DNA of 64,000 nucleotides from the NCBI GenBank assembly GCA_934663595.1, contig CAKUKM010000001.1:62001-126000 (forward strand). The letters run 5' to 3'. Both the position numbers and the translations under genes were made by a program. The notes below the pieces were generated by a model, which did no database searches, was not told the origin of the DNA, and saw only the letters and a program-made list of their open reading frames with translations. Source of the stretch: an uncultured Clostridia bacterium. GTDB taxonomy: Bacteria; Bacillota; Clostridia; Christensenellales; Aristaeellaceae. Shown here in pieces: positions 42,016 to 49,848 of the stretch (positions within the stretch are counted from its first letter, which is position 1; each line of letters begins with the position of its first letter).

Positions 42016-42384
42016 ATGGCGGTTCAGGAGATGGCGCTGCAGCCGTGGGAAATTGCGGCCCGCGTCGCGTGCGCGGCGGCGAGCGGAATGGTTTTCGGCG
42101 CGATATTTGGCAAAAGGCGCGTCGAGGGCGTTTGGAATCTGTTGATTGCGGCGGCGATGTGCGCTGTGTATATGGGCCTCGGCCTGCGGCTGGCGCTGCA
42201 AATCGGCGTTGGCGGGGCGCTTTTGTGCGCGGGAATCGCGCTGACCGGCCGCGATGCGCGCGCGGCGCTCAGGATGCTGATGACCGGAATCGTCGGCGCG
42301 GTGTTCGGAGCGGGGGAATACGCAATTGCGGTTGCACTGCTGGCGCTGCTCGCGGGCGTGGACAGGCTGATTCTGAACAAATGA
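42016..42384 (+). CDS. Small MgtC/SapB-like membrane protein
   Basis: A 122-residue hydrophobic protein with four to five segments. The pattern RVACAAASGMVFGAIFG ... ALQIGVGGALLCAGIALTGR ... LRMLMTGIVGAVFGAGEYAIAVALLALLAGV follows the N-terminal MgtC/SapB domain, but the usual charged motif is lost, so it is a divergent member. MgtC proteins affect membrane potential and Mg homeostasis. The start is ATG 42016 with GGAGG 10 bp upstream; ATG 41881 would add an unlikely polar leader. The 160 bp before it holds no clear promoter. Confidence 0.6.
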   Translation: MAVQEMALQPWEIAARVACAAASGMVFGAIFGKRRVEGVWNLLIAAAMCAVYMGLGLRLALQIGVGGALLCAGIALTGRDARAALRMLMTGIVGAVFGAGEYAIAVALLALLAGVDRLILNK

Positions 42385-42451
42385 TTTGAAATTCATGCGG
42401 CCGCAGCGGGAACGCGCGGGCGCTGAAGCATAGGAAAGAGAGGCGCTTTCA

Positions 42452-42988
42452 ATGAATCTGTGGCACGATATTCATCCCCGCCGGATGCAGCTGGAGGATT
42501 TCATGGCGGTGATCGAGATTGAGAAGGGATCGAAGAACAAATACGAGCTCGACAAGGAAACCGGCGCGCTCCGGCTCGATCGCATATTGTATACCTCGAC
42601 GCACTATCCGGCCAACTACGGCTTTATTCCGCGCACCTATGCCGACGACAACGATCCGCTCGACGTGCTGGTACTCTGCAGCGAGCCGATTCGCCCGATG
42701 AGCCTTGTGCGCGTCTATCCGATCGGCTATTTCGCCATGCGCGATACCGGCGCGATGGACGAAAAGATCCTCGCGATTCCGTTCGGCGATCCGGTCAACA
42801 ATTCCTATCGCGATGTAAGCGACCTGCCGGCGCACGTCGCGGAGGAAATTTCGCACTTCTTCAACGTCTATAAGAACCTCGAAAAGGACAAGTCCACGGA
42901 AATCGTGGGCGTGTTCGGCCGCGAGGAGGCGATCGAGGTGCTGAAGCGGTGCTACGATCGCTATATCGACAAATTCTGCCGCGGATAA
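42452..42988 (+). CDS. ppa: Inorganic pyrophosphatase (family I)
   Basis: A 178-residue soluble pyrophosphatase that hydrolyses PPi with Mg2+. Signature blocks: IEIEKGSKNKYELDKETG (active-site E, K and Y), THYPANYGFIPRTY and DDNDPLDVLVL (family signature with three Asp), then DEKILAIPFGDP. Length equals bacterial type I enzymes. RBS GAAAGAGAGG precedes ATG 42452. A strong terminator follows. Confidence 0.95.
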   Translation: MNLWHDIHPRRMQLEDFMAVIEIEKGSKNKYELDKETGALRLDRILYTSTHYPANYGFIPRTYADDNDPLDVLVLCSEPIRPMSLVRVYPIGYFAMRDTGAMDEKILAIPFGDPVNNSYRDVSDLPAHVAEEISHFFNVYKNLEKDKSTEIVGVFGREEAIEVLKRCYDRYIDKFCRG

Positions 42989-42993
42989 TTCAG

Positions 42994-43032
42994 GCGGGCG
43001 CTTCCGAGCATGGAAGGAAGCGCCCGCTTTTT
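42994..43032 (+). terminator. Terminator after ppa
   Basis: A 12-bp stem GCGGGCGCTTCC / GGAAGCGCCCGC followed by TTTTTG. Confidence 0.92.
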
Positions 43033-43089
43033 GCATGCTCTCCATAACCGACGGGGGAAAAACGATCGTTTCTGGGAAATGTTAAAACG

Positions 43090-43124
43090 CGTTGCTTGTG
43101 GCAACGGACGTTTTTGCTTACAAT
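43090..43124 (+). promoter_or_regulatory. XRE gene promoter with palindrome over the -35
   Basis: TTGTGG (43096-43101), 17 bp, TACAAT (43119-43124). CGTTGC-TTGTG-GCAACG (43090-43106) overlaps the -35 and is a good autoregulatory operator candidate. Confidence 0.65.
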
Positions 43125-43159
43125 GGGGATGTCAATCGAAAGAAAGGAGACGATCCCCA

Positions 43160-43678
43160 ATGCTCAATGAAAATATCAAGGCAATCCGCAAATCGAAAGG
43201 ACTTTCGCAGCAGGAGCTCGCCATCAGATTGAATGTCGTGCGGCAGACGGTTTCCAAATGGGAACAAGGGCTGTCCGTTCCCGATTCGGATATGCTGATC
43301 GCGCTATCGGATATTCTGGAAACGCCGGTAAGTGCGCTGCTGGGAGAGACGGTTGTCGAAACGGAGGCGGACGCGCTGAAAGCGATTTCCGAAAAGCTGG
43401 AGGTCATCAACCTGCAACTGGCGCAACGGAAAACCGCGAGAAGAAGAACCGCGCGCGGGCTGCTCATCGCGGTATGCGCGGGCATGGCGACGGCTTTTGC
43501 AATTCTGTTTTTGCTGAAAAGCCCCTATTTGGGGTGGAATTACAGCGATCCCGAAACCATGGTTCTCGGAGCGGCGTTCCATTCGCTGGAATGGCTGTTT
43601 GTAAGGCTGGTGCCGATCGCCCTTGCGGCTGCCGTCGCGGGCGTTTTTCTGCTCCGAAAAAAGGGTGAAAGCAATTGA
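43160..43678 (+). CDS. XRE-family regulator with two transmembrane segments
   Basis: A 172-residue protein. Residues 1-60 are a Cro/C1-type helix-turn-helix (KAIRKSKGLSQQELAIRLNVVRQTVSKWEQG). A short coiled coil (about 70-90) leads to two transmembrane helices (97-115 and about 140-163). It is a membrane-anchored repressor of a type common in Clostridia. RBS AAAGGAG is 11 bp upstream. A palindrome overlaps its own promoter, suggesting autoregulation. The target and the signal are unknown. Confidence 0.82.
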   Translation: MLNENIKAIRKSKGLSQQELAIRLNVVRQTVSKWEQGLSVPDSDMLIALSDILETPVSALLGETVVETEADALKAISEKLEVINLQLAQRKTARRRTARGLLIAVCAGMATAFAILFLLKSPYLGWNYSDPETMVLGAAFHSLEWLFVRLVPIALAAAVAGVFLLRKKGESN

Positions 43679-43740
43679 CCGATGCCGCGCCGGATGTTCG
43701 CGCGCATTGCAACTGAGCCAGCGGAAGAATTTGGACTCGC

Positions 43741-43773
43741 AAAAAAACGGAGCCGCGCGTTGAATGCGGCTCC
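43741..43773 (-). terminator. Terminator of the trigger-factor-like gene
   Basis: Minus-strand stem GGAGCCGC / GCGGCTCC with a 9-base loop, then TTTTTTT. Confidence 0.88.
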
Positions 43774-43782
43774 GGAAACGGG

Positions 43783-44736
43783 TTATTGCTCCTTTTCGAC
43801 GATCGTGATTTCGGAAAGCTCCTGAATGCGGGAAAGCACCTTGTCGGCAATCACGCTGCGCACGATTGCGGACTGGAATTCCTCGGTCATGTACGGCTGC
43901 AGCTGCTCGATCGTCATGCCGTTTTCGCGGCAGATGGCGGTGATCGCGTCCGCGACCGACTTTTCGTCTGCCTCGATATGCTCGAGCTGCGCGATTTCGG
44001 CGATCACCTGCTGGCGCAGCAGATTCTTTTTCGCATCCGGAACGTATTCCTCGCGCAGCTGCTCGACCGTCTTTCCGGTGAACTGCGCGTAAGCGGCGAG
44101 CGTCAGCTTCTGGCGGGCGAGCTGGCCCTCGAGCGCCTTCATTTCGCGATCTACGGCGCGGGAAAGCTGTTCGTCGGTCGCGGAAAGCGTCGCGCCTGCG
44201 CAGACCTGGTCGATCAGATTGCCCTTGAGCTCTTCGTCGGCCTTGCGGTCGATGTAGCTCTGCAGCTGGTCGCGCAGCGCCTGCTCCACCTCGGCAAAGC
44301 GATTCAGATGAAAGACCTCGCGCGCGAACGCATCGTCCGCTTGGTATTTTTCGTGAACGCGAATGGCGCGGATGGTGCAATGAAACATCGCGGGCTGGCC
44401 GGCCAGCGCCTCGACGGGATAGTTTTCGGGGAAGGAGACGCGCACGTCCGTCTCGTCGCCGACATTCTTATTTAAAAGCTGTTCCTCGAAGCCGGGAATG
44501 AATCGATGGCTTCCCAGCACCAGCGTCTGATTCTGCGCGCTGCCGCCCTCGAACGCGACGCCGTCGATCGTACCGACATAGTCCAGCACCAGCTCGTCGT
44601 CGACCTGCGACGGGCGATCGGTCACCTCGATCGTCTTGACATGCTGCTCCAGCAGACGCTCGATTTGCTTTTCTACCTGCGCGTCCGATACGTGCACGCG
44701 CTCCAGCGTGCCCTTGAGTCCCTTGTAATTCAGCAT
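43783..44736 (-). CDS. Trigger-factor-like peptidyl-prolyl isomerase lacking the ribosome-binding domain
   Basis: A 317-residue protein that starts almost directly with the linker and FKBP-like PPIase domain (about residues 40-120: DELVLDYVGTIDGVAFEGGSAQ, RFIPGFEEQLLNKNVGDE), followed by the trigger-factor C-terminal chaperone domain (about 130-310: EVEQALRDQL ... DEQLSRAVDREMKALEGQL). The canonical N-terminal 110-residue domain with the ribosome-docking GFRxGKxP loop is missing, and nothing upstream encodes it. ATG 44736 is chosen with AGGAG 8 bp upstream; an alternative GTG is at 44742. It has its own promoter and terminator. It may be a ribosome-independent chaperone or PPIase. Confidence 0.82.
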   Translation of the reverse strand: MLNYKGLKGTLERVHVSDAQVEKQIERLLEQHVKTIEVTDRPSQVDDELVLDYVGTIDGVAFEGGSAQNQTLVLGSHRFIPGFEEQLLNKNVGDETDVRVSFPENYPVEALAGQPAMFHCTIRAIRVHEKYQADDAFAREVFHLNRFAEVEQALRDQLQSYIDRKADEELKGNLIDQVCAGATLSATDEQLSRAVDREMKALEGQLARQKLTLAAYAQFTGKTVEQLREEYVPDAKKNLLRQQVIAEIAQLEHIEADEKSVADAITAICRENGMTIEQLQPYMTEEFQSAIVRSVIADKVLSRIQELSEITIVEKEQ

Positions 44737-44768
44737 TTCCACCTCTCCTAACTGCCTGTGTAAAGCCC

Positions 44769-44797
44769 ATTATACCCGATTTCTCGCAGATTGTCCA
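44769..44797 (-). promoter_or_regulatory. Promoter of the trigger-factor-like gene
   Basis: Minus strand TGGACA (44792-44797), 17 bp, TATAAT (44769-44774). Confidence 0.8.
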
Positions 44798-44841
44798 CCC
44801 GGCTTCACTCAAATTTACAGTAAATAAAAGCCGGTTATTTA

Positions 44842-44870
44842 TTGACAAACGCGAATAATTGTGATACACT
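44842..44870 (+). promoter_or_regulatory. Promoter of the fhs cluster
   Basis: TTGACA (44842-44847), 17 bp, TACACT (44865-44870). It leaves an RNA leader of about 108 bases. Confidence 0.82.
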
Positions 44871-44893
44871 TATAGTCAGTGATAAGCCATTAA

Positions 44894-44953
44894 GACCCGC
44901 ATGCGGGTCGGACGTTCACAATCGGGTTTTCTTCCGTCCGCAAGCCGGATGGA
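44894..44953 (+). promoter_or_regulatory. Structured 5' leader of fhs with competing stems
   Basis: Three helices can form: GACCCGC/GCGGGTC (44894-44909), CGGACG/CGTCCG (44909-44914 with 44935-44940), and TCCGTCCG/CGGATGGA (44933-44940 with 44946-44953, one G-U). The last two share 44935-44940, so they exclude each other. This fits a regulatory leader, but no known riboswitch class is recognised. Confidence 0.5.
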
Positions 44954-44984
44954 AACGCACATGAAATAAAGGAGGAATCTACAC

Positions 44985-46742
44985 ATGCTTGATCCGACCA
45001 TCTACAAGGATTGGCAAATCGCGGAAGAGGCCGAGAAGAACCTGCCTTCCGTTGAGTACTTCCGTGAGAAGCTGGGCCTGCTGCCCGACGAAATCATCCC
45101 GTACGGCAAGACCCCGAAGCTCGACTTTATTAAGATCATGAATCGCCTGAAGGACAAGCCGGACGGCAAGTTCATCGAGGTTACTGCGATTACGCCCACC
45201 CCCTTCGGCGAGGGCAAGTCCACCGTTTCTCTGGGCCTGATCGAAGGTCTGGGCTACATCGGCAAGAACGCCGGCGGCGCTCTGCGTCAGCCCTCCGGCG
45301 GCCCGACCATGAACGTCAAGGGCACTGCGGCCGGCGGCGGAAACGCGCTGCTGATGCCGATGACCGAGTTCTCTCTGGGTCTGACCGGCGATATCAACGA
45401 TATCATGAACGCGCACAACCTGGCGATGGTCGCTCTGACCGCGCGCATGCAGCATGAGCGCAACAACAACGACGAGTGGCTGGCGAAGAAGGGCCTGAAG
45501 CGCCTGGACATCGACCCCAAGCGCATCGAGATGGGCTGGGTAATCGACTTCTGCGCGCAGTCCCTGCGCAACATCATCATCGGCCTCGGCGGACGTCTGG
45601 ACGGCTTCATGATGGAGTCCAAGTTCGGCATCGCGGTTGGTTCCGAGCTGATGGCGATTCTGGCCGTCGCGCGCGATCTGAAGGATCTGCGTGAGCGCAT
45701 TGGCAAGATCGTCGTGGCGTACTCCCGTTCCGGCGAGCCCGTAACCTGCGAGGATCTCGAGGTTGCCGGCGCGATGACCGCGTGGATGCGCAATGCCATC
45801 AACCCCACCATGTGCTATACCGTCGAGCATCAGCCCGTGCTGATTCACGCCGGCCCCTTCGCGAACATCGCGATCGGCCAGTCCTCTGTTATCGCGGACC
45901 GTCTGGCGCTGAAGCTGTTCGACTATCATGTCACCGAGTCCGGCTTCGCTGCGGATATCGGCTTCGAGAAGTTCTGGAACGTCAAGACCCGCCTGTCCGG
46001 TCTGACCCCGAACGTCTCCGTTCTGGTTGCGACCGTCCGCGCTCTGAAGATGCACGGCGGCGGACCCAAGGTTACCCCCGGCGCACCGCTGCCGAAGGAG
46101 TACACCGAGGAGAACCTCGAGCTGCTCGAGAAGGGCACCTGCAACCTGTTCCATCACGTGAACACCATCCTGAAGTCCGGCATTACGCCCGTCGTCTGCA
46201 TTAACCGCTTCTACACGGATACTGACGCGGAAGTTGCGCTGCTGAAGAAGCTGTGCGCGGAGCGCGGCGTGCGCTGCGCGGAGTCCAACCACTGGCGCTA
46301 CGGCGGCAAGGGCGCGGTCGAGCTGGCTGAGGTCGTTGTCGAAGCGTGCGAGCACAAGAACGAAGTCAAGTTCCTGTACGATCTGGAGATGCCGCTGCGC
46401 AAGCGCGTCGAGCTGATCGCGAAGGAAGTTTACGGCGCGGACGGCGTTGACTGGTCTCCTCTGGCGACCCAGAAGGCGGAGCGCTTCGAGAACGATCCGA
46501 AGTACGCCGACTACTGCACCATGATGGTCAAGACCCATCTGTCCCTGTCCGACGACCCGACGAAGAAGGGCGTTCCGACCGGCTGGCGTCTCGCCATTCG
46601 CGACATCCTGGAGTACGGCGGAGCGAAGTTCCTTTGCCCGATGGCCGGCACGATCTCCATGATGCCCGGCACCGCCGCGGATCCGGCGTATCGCCGCGTT
46701 GACGTGGACACCGAAACCGGCAAGGTTTCCGGCCTGTTCTAA
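44985..46742 (+). CDS. fhs: Formate--tetrahydrofolate ligase
   Basis: A 585-residue ligase producing 10-formyl-THF from formate, ATP and THF. P-loop TPTPFGEGKSTVSLGL near residue 68 and RQPSGGPTMNVKG near residue 104 are the family signature. Sequence covers the entire family length of about 555-590 residues. Codon choice is unusual for the window, with many CGT, GGT and TCT codons typical of a highly expressed gene. It has its own promoter and structured leader. RBS AAAGGAGG is well spaced. fchA and folD follow and use its product. Confidence 0.97.
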   Translation: MLDPTIYKDWQIAEEAEKNLPSVEYFREKLGLLPDEIIPYGKTPKLDFIKIMNRLKDKPDGKFIEVTAITPTPFGEGKSTVSLGLIEGLGYIGKNAGGALRQPSGGPTMNVKGTAAGGGNALLMPMTEFSLGLTGDINDIMNAHNLAMVALTARMQHERNNNDEWLAKKGLKRLDIDPKRIEMGWVIDFCAQSLRNIIIGLGGRLDGFMMESKFGIAVGSELMAILAVARDLKDLRERIGKIVVAYSRSGEPVTCEDLEVAGAMTAWMRNAINPTMCYTVEHQPVLIHAGPFANIAIGQSSVIADRLALKLFDYHVTESGFAADIGFEKFWNVKTRLSGLTPNVSVLVATVRALKMHGGGPKVTPGAPLPKEYTEENLELLEKGTCNLFHHVNTILKSGITPVVCINRFYTDTDAEVALLKKLCAERGVRCAESNHWRYGGKGAVELAEVVVEACEHKNEVKFLYDLEMPLRKRVELIAKEVYGADGVDWSPLATQKAERFENDPKYADYCTMMVKTHLSLSDDPTKKGVPTGWRLAIRDILEYGGAKFLCPMAGTISMMPGTAADPAYRRVDVDTETGKVSGLF

Positions 46743-46834
46743 TCGATTCAAAATACTGAATGAATATGGGTGGCAGCAATGTCACCCATATTTCGAGTAA
46801 AAAAGACAACGTTTCAAAGCGAGGAGAAAGCATT

Positions 46835-47452
46835 ATGGATATGACTCTGGCAACCTGCCGTGAATTCGTGAAGGTACTGGCGTCGGACGCGCCCGCACCG
46901 GGCGGCGGCGGCGCGGCGGCGCTCGTTGGCGCAATCGGCACGGCGCTGGGCAACATGGTCGGCTCGCTGACCGTTGGCAAAAAGAAGTATGCGGACGTTC
47001 AGGACGAGATCATCGCGCTGAAGGCGAAGAGCGACGAGCTGCAGAAGCAGCTGCTGGACCAGGTCGAAGCGGACGAGATCAACTTCCTGCCGCTGGCGAA
47101 GGCGTACGGCATTCCGAAGGACGATCCGACGCGCGACAAGGTGATGGAAGAAGCGACGATCATCGCGTGCTCCACGCCGATGAAGATCATGGAGCTGTGC
47201 TGCGAAGCGATCGAGGCGATCAAGGTGTTCGCCGAGAAGGGCTCGCGTCTCGCGGTGTCCGATGCGGGCTGCGGCGCGGTTTGCTGCAAGGCGGCGCTGC
47301 AGAGCGCGTCTTTGAACGTGTTCATCAATACCAAGAGCCTGAAGAATCGCGAAGTCGCCGAGGAAATGAACAAAAAGGCGAACGGCATGCTGGATAAGTA
47401 CTGCGCGATGGCGGACGAGATTTTCGCGACCGTGCGCGCGAACTTCTTCTAA
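46835..47452 (+). CDS. fchA: Methenyl-THF cyclohydrolase, FchA-type (cyclodeaminase fold)
   Basis: A 205-residue helical enzyme of the formiminotransferase-cyclodeaminase family. The N-terminal LATCREFVKVLASDAPAPGGGGAAALVGAIGTALGNMVGSLT is the folate-binding signature. In clostridia FchA converts 10-formyl-THF to 5,10-methenyl-THF (and back). The GTPase-like formiminotransferase partner domain is absent, as expected. RBS GAGGAG is 10 bp upstream; the gap to fhs is 92 bp and to folD 78 bp. It should compensate for the deficient cyclohydrolase site of FolD. Confidence 0.9.
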   Translation: MDMTLATCREFVKVLASDAPAPGGGGAAALVGAIGTALGNMVGSLTVGKKKYADVQDEIIALKAKSDELQKQLLDQVEADEINFLPLAKAYGIPKDDPTRDKVMEEATIIACSTPMKIMELCCEAIEAIKVFAEKGSRLAVSDAGCGAVCCKAALQSASLNVFINTKSLKNREVAEEMNKKANGMLDKYCAMADEIFATVRANFF

Positions 47453-47469
47453 GACGCCTTTCAAAAAAG

Positions 47470-47501
47470 GGGGAGTCTCGGGGGTTTTTCGGAGACTCCC
47501 C
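47470..47501 (+). other. Intercistronic stem-loop between fchA and folD
   Basis: A 10-bp stem GGGGAGTCTC / GAGACTCCCC with a 12-base loop; there is no U-tract after it, so it is more likely an RNA stability or processing element than a terminator. Confidence 0.6.
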
Positions 47502-47530
47502 AATGGAATTACAGTTTGGAGGAAACTAAA

Positions 47531-48406
47531 ATGGCAAAACAGCTGCTTGCAAAGGAAGTTACCGCTGCAATGATCGAAAAGCTCCAGGGCAAGGTCGCGG
47601 CGCTGAAGGAAAAGGGCATTACCCCGAAGCTGGGCATCATCCGCTGCGGCGAGAATCCGTCCGACCTGTCCTATGAGCGCGGCGCCACCAAGCGCGCGGA
47701 GGAAATCGGCGTTGAGGTCGAAAAGTTCCTGCTGCCGGAGACCGTGACGAAGGAAGAGCTGATCGCCGAGATCGAGAAGATCAACGCGGACAAGACCATC
47801 CACGGCGTGCTGATGTTCCGCCCGCTGCCGAAGCACCTGAAGGCGGATCAGGACGAAATCTGCAACAAGCTCGATCCCGCGAAGGACATCGACTGCATGA
47901 CCGACCTGTCCAACGCCGGCGTGTTCATGGGCAAGACCCTCGGCTTCGAGCCCTGCACCGCGCGCGCGTGCATGGAGATTCTCGATCACTACGGAATCGA
48001 CCTGAAGGGCAAGAACGCTGTGGTCATCGGCCGCTCGCTGGTTATCGGCAAGCCCGTTGCCATGATGCTGATGGCGAAGAACGCCACGATCACGATCTGC
48101 CACACGAAGACCGTGAATGTGCCCGAGATCGTCAAGCGCGCGGACATCGTCGTTTCCGCGGCGGGCGTGCTGGGTTCGCTCACGAAGGATTATGTCCGTC
48201 CCGGCCAGGTGGTCATCGACGTTTCCATGAACTGGGACGCGAACAAGGTCACCGCGAAGGGCGTTGGCGGCATGTCCGGCGACGCGGTATTCAGCGAGGT
48301 TGAGCCGATCGTCGATGCGATCACGCCGGTTCCGGGCGGCGTCGGCGGCGTCACGAACGTGGTTCTGATTGCGCACGTGGTGGAAGCGGCGGAGCGCACG
48401 CTGTAA
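47531..48406 (+). CDS. folD: Methylene-THF dehydrogenase FolD (likely monofunctional)
   Basis: A 291-residue FolD homologue. The NADP-binding region GKNAVVIGRSLVIGKPVAMMLM and the C-terminal TPVPGGVGGVTNVVL are typical. Two cyclohydrolase residues are changed: the Tyr-x3-Lys of the active site reads SYERGATK (Lys replaced by Ala at Y+4), and the VQLPLP motif reads MFRPLPKHL (Gln replaced by Phe). The Asp in KDIDCMTD remains. It should reduce methenyl-THF but not hydrolyse it. ATG 47531 follows GGAGG. The neighbour FchA would supply the missing step. Confidence 0.93.
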   Translation: MAKQLLAKEVTAAMIEKLQGKVAALKEKGITPKLGIIRCGENPSDLSYERGATKRAEEIGVEVEKFLLPETVTKEELIAEIEKINADKTIHGVLMFRPLPKHLKADQDEICNKLDPAKDIDCMTDLSNAGVFMGKTLGFEPCTARACMEILDHYGIDLKGKNAVVIGRSLVIGKPVAMMLMAKNATITICHTKTVNVPEIVKRADIVVSAAGVLGSLTKDYVRPGQVVIDVSMNWDANKVTAKGVGGMSGDAVFSEVEPIVDAITPVPGGVGGVTNVVLIAHVVEAAERTL

Positions 48407-48421
48407 ACGCACGGTTTGATT

Positions 48422-48453
48422 CGCGCCGCCGGGAAGCTCTGGCGGCGCGCTTT
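48422..48453 (+). terminator. Weak terminator after folD
   Basis: A 9-bp stem CGCGCCGCC / GGCGGCGCG with a 10-base loop, then CTTTAC; the poor U-tract suggests partial read-through into the next gene. Confidence 0.5.
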
Positions 48454-48470
48454 ACAAGGGGGAGAATGCG

Positions 48471-49805
48471 ATGAGGGAAAGACTGAAAAAAACGGAAAAC
48501 GCGATGCGGGCGCTGTTTTTGGCGTTCATCGTAATCAGCCTTGCGGCGGCGCTGATTGCGTCGGATCGCGCGCAGATGTTCGAGGGACTGAAGCGCATTT
48601 GCACGCAGTCCGGCCAGGTGGTCAAGAGCTATTTTGATCCGAGCTACGGCGGCGTTTCCGGCACGTTCCTGAATGTGGCACTGGTTTGTCTCGCGTGCCT
48701 GCTGATTTACTGTCTGCCGGGTGCGAAGCCGGACGGCCTTTCCGCGCTGGCGTTCTTCCTCACGGCGGGCTTCTGCTTCTGGGGCACCACGATTCTGAAT
48801 ATCTGGTTCTCGATCGCCGGCGTTGTGCTCTATGCGCTGGTGAAGAAAAAGAGCCTCGGCTCGCTTTCCAACGCCATGCTGTTTTCGACCGGCATCGGTC
48901 CGCTGATTACCGAAATGCTGTTCCGCTATCCGTATCTCGAGGGAACGGAATGGGGAACAATTACGTTTTCCGGCTTCCTGATCGCGCTTGCGGTCGGCGT
49001 GTTCATCGGCTTCATGCTGCCCGCCGGCCTCGGCCATAGCCCGAATATGCATCTGGGCTTCGATCTGTACAGCGCGGCGGTCCCGATTGGCCTTACGGCG
49101 TTCTTCCTGCGCGCGCTTCTGTATAAGAATTTCGTGCCGGATGTGCCCGCGGCGCAGGGCGTCGGCCTCGCCGATACGAGCAATACGCTGACCTGCTATC
49201 TGTTCTGCGCGGTCGTGTTCGGGCTCGCAATTCTGGTCGGACTTCTCCTGGGCGGCGGCAAGAAGTATGCGGCGTTGATCAAGGATTCCGGCTACGGCGT
49301 GGATTACACGGCGAAATACGGCTTTGGAGCCACGCTTCTGAATCTCGGCGTGTACGGCCTGTTCATCGTGCTGTATTACACGGCGATCGGCGCGACCTGG
49401 AATGCGGCCACGATCGGCGTAACGTTCTGCATGGTCGCGTGCTTCGCCAAGGGCAGCCATCCGCGTAATGTGTGGCCGATTATGGTCGGTTATGTCGCGG
49501 CGAGCTTCCTGACGAAGGGCGTTTGCGCGCTGACGGGCGCGAATTTCACGCTCGCAATCAACGCGCAGGCGATTGTGATCGGCCTGTGCTTCGCGAACGG
49601 CCTTTCGCCGATTGCCGGCAAATATGGCTGGCCGTTCGGCATTGCGTTCGGCATGATCCATTATTTCCTCGTCACCAGCGTTCCGCTGATGCACGGCGCG
49701 TTCTGCCTCTATAACGGCGGATTTACCGCGGGCCTTTCGTGCATGCTGTTCATGCCGGTGGTGCAGAATTTCTTCAAGCCTCTGGAAGAGCGCAAGGCGG
49801 CATAA
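48471..49805 (+). CDS. DUF1576 membrane protein
   Basis: A 444-residue integral membrane protein with about 12 hydrophobic segments spaced through the sequence. It matches the DUF1576 family, found mainly in Clostridia and Bacilli, of unknown function. Conserved-looking glycine-rich loops include GYGVDYTAKYGFGATLLNLG and the start of the last third AKGSHPRNVWPIMVGYV. RBS GGGGAG precedes ATG 48471. It lies 64 bp after folD behind a weak terminator, so it may share transcription. It could be a transporter of folate or one-carbon metabolites, purely by position. Confidence 0.8.
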   Translation: MRERLKKTENAMRALFLAFIVISLAAALIASDRAQMFEGLKRICTQSGQVVKSYFDPSYGGVSGTFLNVALVCLACLLIYCLPGAKPDGLSALAFFLTAGFCFWGTTILNIWFSIAGVVLYALVKKKSLGSLSNAMLFSTGIGPLITEMLFRYPYLEGTEWGTITFSGFLIALAVGVFIGFMLPAGLGHSPNMHLGFDLYSAAVPIGLTAFFLRALLYKNFVPDVPAAQGVGLADTSNTLTCYLFCAVVFGLAILVGLLLGGGKKYAALIKDSGYGVDYTAKYGFGATLLNLGVYGLFIVLYYTAIGATWNAATIGVTFCMVACFAKGSHPRNVWPIMVGYVAASFLTKGVCALTGANFTLAINAQAIVIGLCFANGLSPIAGKYGWPFGIAFGMIHYFLVTSVPLMHGAFCLYNGGFTAGLSCMLFMPVVQNFFKPLEERKAA

Positions 49806-49810
49806 ATACA

Positions 49811-49836
49811 AAGTCCTCCATCGCGAGGACTTTTTT
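49811..49836 (+). terminator. Terminator after the DUF1576 gene
   Basis: Stem AGTCCTC / GAGGACT then TTTTTT. It overlaps the RBS region of the next gene closely. Confidence 0.88.
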
Positions 49837-49848
49837 AAAGGAGAATGC

